From assembly GCF_963676685.1 (NCBI RefSeq), contig NC_092354.1:34628193-34692192 (forward strand): a DNA stretch of 64,000 nucleotides, in the 5' to 3' direction. The notes under the pieces are model-generated. The model saw only the letters and a list, made by a program, of their open reading frames with translations. It was not told the origin of the DNA and made no database searches. The position numbers were made by a program, and so were the translations under genes. Each line of letters opens with the position of its first letter. Positions within the stretch are counted from its first letter, which is position 1. The DNA comes from Mytilus edulis. Taxonomy: Eukaryota; Mollusca; Bivalvia; Mytilida; Mytilidae. Positions 57,892-64,000 of this stretch are shown here, piece by piece.

Positions 57892-58370
57892 GGTGGGGTC
57901 ATTTAGTGCATACATTCAAATTTCTCAGATGGTAAGATTGTTGCATATCAAATGAAAGAACATAAAGCGTACATTTCAAATTTCAAATTGACGTCTCCCA
58001 AAAATAGGTTGGATGGGGTCATAGAGTGCAAAAAATAAATTTTCTTTTAAGATAGGGTTGTTGTATATCAAATGAAAGGTCATGATGTGTGTATATTTGA
58101 AATATCAAATTCCCGACCTCCAAAAAATAGTTGGTTAGGGTTATTAAGTGCTAAAATCATACTTTCTAGAACATGGCGTTGTCGCATATCAAATGAAAGC
58201 TCGTCTTCTCAATGTTACATATATATTACTTTCGATCTCAAAAATGTAGGAGGATGAGGTCATTAAGTGTTAAAAGCCGAAAGTTTCAGAAAGTATGCTT
58301 GTCGTATATCAATCGAAAGGTCGTACAAAGTACATTACGAAAACATCACTTTTACAGGAAAGACCTTTCA
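57892..58370. repeat. Degenerate 120 bp tandem repeat, four units
   Basis: GGGGTCATTTAGTGC, GGGGTCATAGAGTGC, GGGTTATTAAGTGC and GAGGTCATTAAGTG occur at about 118-120 bp spacing from 57895, each followed by a block with GCATATCAAATGAAAG. The copies differ a lot, so the array is old. Confidence 0.75.
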
Positions 58371-58920
58371 ATTGTTTTATTGTTTTACAAACAATTGAGA
58401 TACTAGTTGTAACATGTTCTTAAAATTTGTAATATGTTGTCATTAATAAATGAAATTCATATTACTACTACAGGGTCTTTCTTAATGAAAAGTCCTTGCA
58501 CAGCCCTTAAATTCATATGTAAACTAAGTTCATAGGATATCCCTAAACTTTGCAAAATTTGAGTACTTTTTACTGGTTTGGATGAATATTTGCCATCTTT
58601 CTTAAATAATATTTTGATTATCAATCATTTGGGAAATATTGATGATTATTTTTAAATATATGAGATGGATTGACACACAGGTAGGACAGAGGCCTGGTAT
58701 TTCTATGTCCAACACAAAGCATGACAGAGGGGACACACATGGAACAGTTCCGAACTACTAGTAATCTTAAATTTTTTAATCGGTTTTCAGATATTGATGT
58801 TGATTTTGATTTATTTTCTGTTCCTGCTGTTAAATTTTGTTCTTAAATAACGTAGCATAACATATGGTTTAAAAAAAACTTGAATTATACCTTAAACATT
58901 ATCGCATCTTTGTTAATAGT
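58371..58920. other. Spacer
   Basis: AT-rich; no gene or clear repeat. Confidence 0.4.
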
Positions 58921-58990
58921 AATCAAAGGTACCAGGATTATAATTTAGTACGCCAGACGCGCGTTTCGTCTACATAAGACCATCTCCTTA
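58921..58990. repeat. Single diverged relative of the satellite core
   Basis: GGTACC, then TACGCCAGACGCGCGTTTCG and TCTACATAAGAC, mirrors the satellite segment GGTACC ... CACCAGATGCGCATTTCGAC ... TGTCTCTTCAG in order and spacing. Confidence 0.6.
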
Positions 58991-59526
58991 CTTTCTGCCA
59001 CACTAATCACCTTCTCTTAAACTTCTTTAGTTTCTAAGCAACTGTTGCAACGTTGGTCATGCGAATGGGAACATGCAAGCTGTAACTGATTTCCTGGAAT
59101 GCTGAGACCATAAGCCATGCAGTGGTCCTGAATATGTGTTTGTCTAGCCAAATGTACCTATAGATTATTGAAAATAAGGTATAAAAAACATGAGTCAAAT
59201 GAGAGCATGAAATCACCTGTAATTTCAGTTTTTAGGGCATTTGACTATTTTGTAGCTTTTACTTTGCTCAGAAGTTTTGCCATTTATACATTTCTCTACC
59301 TCCTCACTTCCTCATTCACATCATTTTGGTTGTCAACCATTGTCATCGAGACAGTAGTCTACAAGAAATAACCAAGAAGAGATATGTTTATAATTGGGTA
59401 TCTTTAAGAAATATTTAACCTGCATTGAATTAAAGAATATACATGTAATTAATTGAAGAACTCAAATATTGAAAAAATTCAAAGTGCAACTCAATAATTC
59501 ATGAATGTGCATATAGAGCTTATATA
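58991..59526. other. Spacer
   Basis: Short frames only (60-67 codons), no motif. Confidence 0.4.
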
Positions 59527-60210
59527 TAGGGGCCAGCTGAAGGACGCCTCCGGGTGCGGGAATTTCTCGTTACATTAAAGACCTGTTGGTGACCTTCTGT
59601 TGTTTTTTCTATGGTCGGGTTGTTGTCTCTTTGATACATTCCCCATTTCCATTCTCAATTTTATGTAATTATCAGTGCTGTTTTGTCAAATTTGAACAAG
59701 ATGGATCAGAAAATGCAAAGTGAAAAACTCACATTTAATACCACAAAATGCTCATCTCTTGTTAGTTTCATGCTGGTGTTATATCTTTTATGCCTTGCAG
59801 CAGGATAACTTGAGTCTGAAATATTTATAGAAAACTGATCAGCAATTTCAATAAAATTGTAAATTCCAGACTACATATATAATTATTTGTAAAGTTCAAT
59901 GACAATCTACAATTTACCAACAAGGAGAACATGTCAACGTTCAATGACAATCTACAATTTACCAACAAGGAGAACATGTCAACGGTTGGTATTTCTGTAC
60001 AAAGAAGTTGACAGGTTCGTCCCAACTATTAACCCCAACGATTTTCTTGTTAAAGGAAAATCAAACCTAAATAAAATTGAGAAAGGAAATGGTGAATATG
60101 TCAAAGCGACAACCACCCGACCATAGAGCAAACAACAGCCGAAGGCAACCAATGGGTCTTCAATGTAGCGAGAATTCCCGCACCCGTAGGTGTCCTTCAG
60201 CTGGCCCCTA
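59527..60210. mobile_element. Fold-back element with about 140 bp inverted arms
   Basis: Left arm 59527-59667 (TAGGGGCCAGCTGAAGGACG ... CCCCATTTCCATTCTCAATT) and right arm 60073-60210 are inverted copies with roughly 20 mismatches. The 400 bp centre includes an exact 45 bp duplication at 59894-59983. No ORF. Single-arm relatives occur at 6818, 9095 and 50371. Confidence 0.75.
59894..59983. repeat. 45 bp exact tandem duplication
   Basis: GTTCAATGACAATCTACAAT and the next 25 bases occur twice in a row. Since 45 is a multiple of three, open frames on both strands run through it, but they are not genes. Confidence 0.9.
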
Positions 60211-60229
60211 AAATATGCATAATAGTACA

Positions 60230-61815
60230 GTGATAATGGACGTCATACTAAACTCCGAATTATACACAAGAAACTAAAATTTAAAATCATACAAGACTAA
60301 CGAAGGCCAGAGGCTCCTGACTTGGGACAGGCGCAAAATTGCGGCGGGGTTAAACATGTTTATGAGATCTCAACCCTCCCCCTATACCTCTAGCCAATGA
60401 AGAAAAGTAAAAGAATAACAATACGCACATTAAAATTCAGTTCAAGAGAAGTCCGAGTCTGATGTCAAAAGATGTAACAAAAGAAAATAAATAAAATGAC
60501 AATAATACATAAATAACAACAGACTACTAGCAGTTAACTGACATGCCAGCTCCAGACCTCAATTAAACTGATTGAAAGATTATGTCTTCATCATATGAAT
60601 ATCAGGTACAATCCCTCCCGTTAGGGGTTTAGTATCATACTATCATAAAATATATGAGAAGAACATAACCCGTGTCATGCCAACAACTGTTTTTTAGAAA
60701 TAAATGTGTTTAGTTCCGATCCAAAGACCCTATCAGTGAATCAATGTTAAAGCCAAAATATGCAATCTTTAATGACCTGACAACAGTATCGTAACTATAT
60801 CCCCTTTTAATAAGTCTATTTAAAGGTTTTGTTAGTTTCTGAGGAGAATACTGACATTTTTGTGCTTTATAAAGAATATTTCCATAAAATTTTGGATGTG
60901 AAATACCTGAACGTATAAGATGTCTGCATGTTGAGTTATATTTACGAATTATTTCCTTATACCGGTGATAAAATTTAGTAAATGTTTTGACCAGTTTGTG
61001 ATATCGAAAACCCTGGTGTAATAATTTTTCAGTAATACATAAATTTCTCTCGCTAAAATCTAATACATTGTTACATACACGAATCGTACAAGTTGAGATA
61101 TATAAACACCATAAGATGGTGACAAGGGAACGTCACCATCTAAAAATGGATAATTAACAATAGGAAATGAAAAATCATCTCTTTTATCATAAATTTTTGT
61201 ATTAAGCTTCCCGTTTATGATATAGATATCAAGATCGAGGAAAGGGCAGTGGTCATTGTTATCATTAGCTTTATTTAAAGTAAGTTCTACAGGATAAATT
61301 TCTTTAGTATACATACTGAAGTCGTCATTATTTAGAGCCAATATATCATCCAAATATCTAAAAGTATTGTTAAATTTTTGTATCAAATGTTGTTTTGATG
61401 GGTCTTTGCTAATTTTAGTCATAAATTGTAACTCATAACAATACAAAAACAGGTCCGCAATAAGTGGTGCACAGTTAGTCCCCATTGGAATTCCAATAAC
61501 TTGACGATATACGGAATCTCCAAAGCGAACAAAAATGTTATCAAGTAAAAATTCAAGTGCATAAATAGTATCAAAGCATGTCCAATTGACATAGTTCTTT
61601 TGTTTATTGCTACTAAAAAATGATCTAAAAGAGTTTGAACATATGTACTCGCATTCCGACTTTTTAAATGCCCAGTTAATTAGGGATGTGAATTGTTTCT
61701 TAATAAGAATATGAGGCAAACATATTAATGACAATTTTGTGCCAATTAAGAAGGCGCTAGCAACTATTCCTAACAACCCGGATTCATACAAGAACTCTTT
61801 CTTTGTCATGAGCAT
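60230..61815 (-). mobile_element. Penelope-like retroelement, 5'-truncated and frameshifted
   Basis: The frame 61815-61060 (251 codons) carries RT blocks: LEFLLDNIFVRFGDSVYRQV, IGIPMGTNCAPLIADLFLYC, FNNTFRYLDDILALNN with the catalytic YLDD, ending at CPFLDLDIYIINGKLNTKI. A small deletion near 61083 shifts the frame, and the other frame continues with NNVLDFSERNLCITEKLLHQ and FTKFYHRYKEIIRKYNSTC to about 60720. The first catalytic block (DFSTLYT) is garbled near 61720. The region 60230-60720 looks like its 3' untranslated part. Assignment to Penelope-like elements rests on GIPMGTNCAP and YxDD spacing; a GIY-YIG endonuclease is not visible. Confidence 0.75.
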
Positions 61816-62819
61816 ACTACACTGGATCCACCTGGAAGACAGTATTAGTTATATACGCAGATACAGTTGAGAGCTTCAAGGCTGTTCTCCAACAACGACA
61901 GTAGGTGTCTCTCTCGCTCATGGAGTAAAAGCCAGCATTGGTGTCTTCAACTTACAGACACAGAATAGATATCATTACATTGTTTACAACAAAGCTTCCA
62001 ATGGAACTTCTGTTCGGTGGAACAAATAACGTTGACACCTGTCCCTCACCCTTTTTTCAAATCGTAGATGCACATCTGAAAAGCCGATATTATAGATTAA
62101 AATTGCTTTACATATAGTGATCTTATCTCTTGGCTTCAATGAATAATCTATATGATTTAAAAAGAAAGAAGCGTTTATTTTAAGCCCAAAGAATATTAGT
62201 TATTAAATTTAAACTGTCACACCTGACACAAGAAAATAGTGGCGATTGACAGCTGTCATGATTATTGCAATAATGAATATTAATGGTCGTGCGGCTCTCT
62301 GGGGATAATCTTACCTTTGTTTGATCGTTTCATTCTGTGATAATATTAGTAAACTGCGTTTTATAAACACCAACTTTTTCAAAACACATTCCTCGTCAAC
62401 GTAATATTGAAGCAAACACTGAACGGTGATAACTGTGTAAAATAAAGCGCTTCAATGATGAAAAATTATCTTGAGTAGCGGAAACGGAAGTTTTTGTTTG
62501 AATTTCTGCGCGCCATCTTTGAAAATTTTCATCACACCAATTAAAGTCAATACTGTCTACGATAAACTAAATCGCAATGGATTTCATTTCAAAAGATCAG
62601 GTTTTTTGAAATGGCAAAATCGTCTAAAGTATCAGAAGCAGCTGACGGTGTTTTCTTCCTAGTATTCTTGGGAAGATAACCGATTTGGTGCGGTTGCCAA
62701 AAACGACCTCGTTAACATAGCTGTGTCGGAGCCCACTATACATTTTTCTAAAAGCTTCCAAAAAATTATTCCCCAAGGGTTACTGGTGTAAAGAAATATG
62801 GTCACTTGGTCTTCTCCCG
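61816..62819. other. Intergenic region with a possible first exon
   Basis: At 62610-62662 an ATG in good context (TTGAAATGG) opens MAKSSKVSEAADGVFFL, followed by a GT-rich AG|GTATTC that could be a donor. It sits below a GC-mixed stretch (62465-62520) that might be a 5' UTR. No second exon identified. Otherwise nothing seen. Confidence 0.25.
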
Positions 62820-63010
62820 ACCGGCAGTAAAACGCTTGCCGAAGTGGGTCGTCCGTTTGGCTGCGCGGGATGTATCAAGTTCGCAGTCACGTCCGGTCAG
62901 AAGGGGACGTTAAATCCGATGCCTCGTGTAAAGAAAGTGCCACGCTCTTTGCGTGTTTAGAACCCTTGCATGAAATATTTGCCACTGGACTTTAAGCAAT
63001 CAACAATCAA
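62820..63010. repeat. Dispersed mussel-type repeat
   Basis: GCGCGGGATGTATCAAGT, GGGGACGTTAAATCCGATGC, AGAAAGTGCCACGCTCTTTG and TGCCACTGGACTTTAAGCAA: a repeat I recognise as frequent in mussel sequence. No ORF; a SINE origin is possible but no A/B boxes are clear. Confidence 0.6.
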
Positions 63011-63519
63011 TCAATCGTAGTGTAACTGAAATAAAAATGGAATTTCATTACCATATTTTTTATTTAATTTTTTCAGTTTACACAGACGTGGATTTGATTT
63101 GGAGGTCAACCCATGTCTTCCAAGGTTTTGTCTCCAGCGTTATAATTGGTTTATTGTTAACAAGTAGGATTACTTTGAAACTATAAGAAAACATTTAAAG
63201 ATTATGTTTCAGGGATGGATGACCGTTAAACGATAAGTGGCAAGACAAACGCAAAATGAGAAAGTAAACATACAATTAACTGTGAAATATGACATAAAAC
63301 GACACGCTTCTTATTTTCCTGTTCTTGGTATAATACAGCGCCTAAGCCTTGCATGGATGCATCAGAGTTTAACTCGGGCTGTTTTGTATCGTGGAAATCC
63401 AAGTATATGTGGTCAAGCTAGTGCTGTTTTGAGTGTTTGGAAAGCCTTTTCTAGAATATCTCCCCTTATCCATAATTGACTGTTTGAATCACCGAGCCTT
63501 GACTTGCGTTTCTTTGATG
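63011..63519. other. Spacer
   Basis: An 80-codon frame at 63237 has no recognised motif. Confidence 0.35.
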
Positions 63520-64000
63520 AAAGGAGTAGGTCCGGTAAGGACTCATTTTGGCCTCAAATTTCAGTTTCATCTGACGAAAGATTTTGACCACTTTTTAAAC
63601 ACTTAAGTGTCTATTTCACTTGTTTCAATTAGTTTATGTGAAAGATTTTAACTGATTAAGTCATTAAAAACGATCCGACTGAAGCTCAAATATGAACAAT
63701 CTCTCAAATATGCCAAAAAACGTCACTTTTCAGATTGTTTTTGTCAAAAATGAAAGTGGCCGCATCCGTGTTCATCCACAACCTTTATATATGTTATGTA
63801 TTATCATAAAATACAACTTACATTGCAATATTAAGGATGAACACGAATGCGGCCACTTTCGTTTTACACGGAAACCGTCTAAAATTTAACTAAAATGATA
63901 GAATTTTGAAGATTTCAGTAATTTAGCATGACTTAATGGTGCTACAACCCGATATATGTGAATTGTATTGTCAAAAACAGCCCATATTTATGTAGCAGAA
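63520..64000 (+). mobile_element. Second copy of the 47958 TIR element, cut by the window end
   Basis: Starts with the same AAAGGAGTAGGTCCGGTAAG terminus and carries the same hairpin (GTGGCCGCATCCGTGTTCAT with its inverse near 63835-63860). The sequence follows 47958-48439 closely to the last base of the window. Whether it also holds the RT fragment cannot be seen. Confidence 0.85.

Noticed and set aside
59825..60126. Frames with an internal protein repeat on both strands
   Set aside because: They reflect the 45 bp tandem duplication inside the fold-back element.
62820..63010. tRNA-derived SINE with internal promoter
   Set aside because: No convincing A and B box pair or terminator could be placed, so only a dispersed repeat is claimed.

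Overview
The window looks like nuclear DNA of a bivalve mollusc, most likely a mussel (Mytilus or a close relative). It is AT-rich, its genes are split by GT-AG introns, and it is full of short dispersed repeats of a kind I know from mussel genomes (for example the units around 10912-11090, 34990-35256 and 62820-63010). I see no bacterial operons, tRNA, rRNA or CRISPR array. The species call rests on memory and was not searched.

Three spliced genes stand out because their exon phases close exactly. (1) 3753-14730 (+): 11 exons, 1072 codons, an intact gene of a widespread but functionally undescribed family with a DDE/RNase H-like core and a C-terminal C2HC finger. (2) 26868-33609 (+): 7 exons, about 1022 codons, a DUF6589 protein with a ZAD-like N-terminal zinc module and an internal C2H2 finger, carrying one frameshift in a run of eight A. 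(3) 35731-39753 (-): 3 exons, 468 codons, a compact RecQ-type helicase.

The main finding is that genes 2 and 3 sit tail to tail inside one 13.35 kb unit whose two ends (26613-26718 and 39860-39964) are inverted copies of about 105 bp differing by one T. Each gene starts 90-150 bp inside an end, next to CCAAT boxes. I read this as a large, recently active DNA transposon that pairs a DUF6589 presumed transposase with a RecQ helicase. The nearest concept I know is the helicase-bearing Academ lineage; membership is unproven.

Layout: 1-1130 holds an OB-fold-like exon and a DDE-transposase remnant; 1400-2945 is a decayed L1/Tx1-like LINE; 3753-15170 is gene 1, whose introns hold several MITEs; 15611-18600 is a LINE with a long open ORF but a changed RT catalytic motif; 20581-25610 is a 350 bp satellite that turns into a 700 bp dimeric higher-order array; 25611-26135 is a dispersed repeat; 26613-39964 is the DUF6589/RecQ element; 40165-64000 is a graveyard of gene and transposon fragments. 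The last includes a Lys-rich ORF, a TIR element with three tiers of internal repeats, C2H2 fingers, a TIR element that has taken in Penelope-like RT sequence, a LINE ORF1, a pogo/Tigger copy, an OTU-like remnant, a fold-back element and a larger Penelope-like RT.
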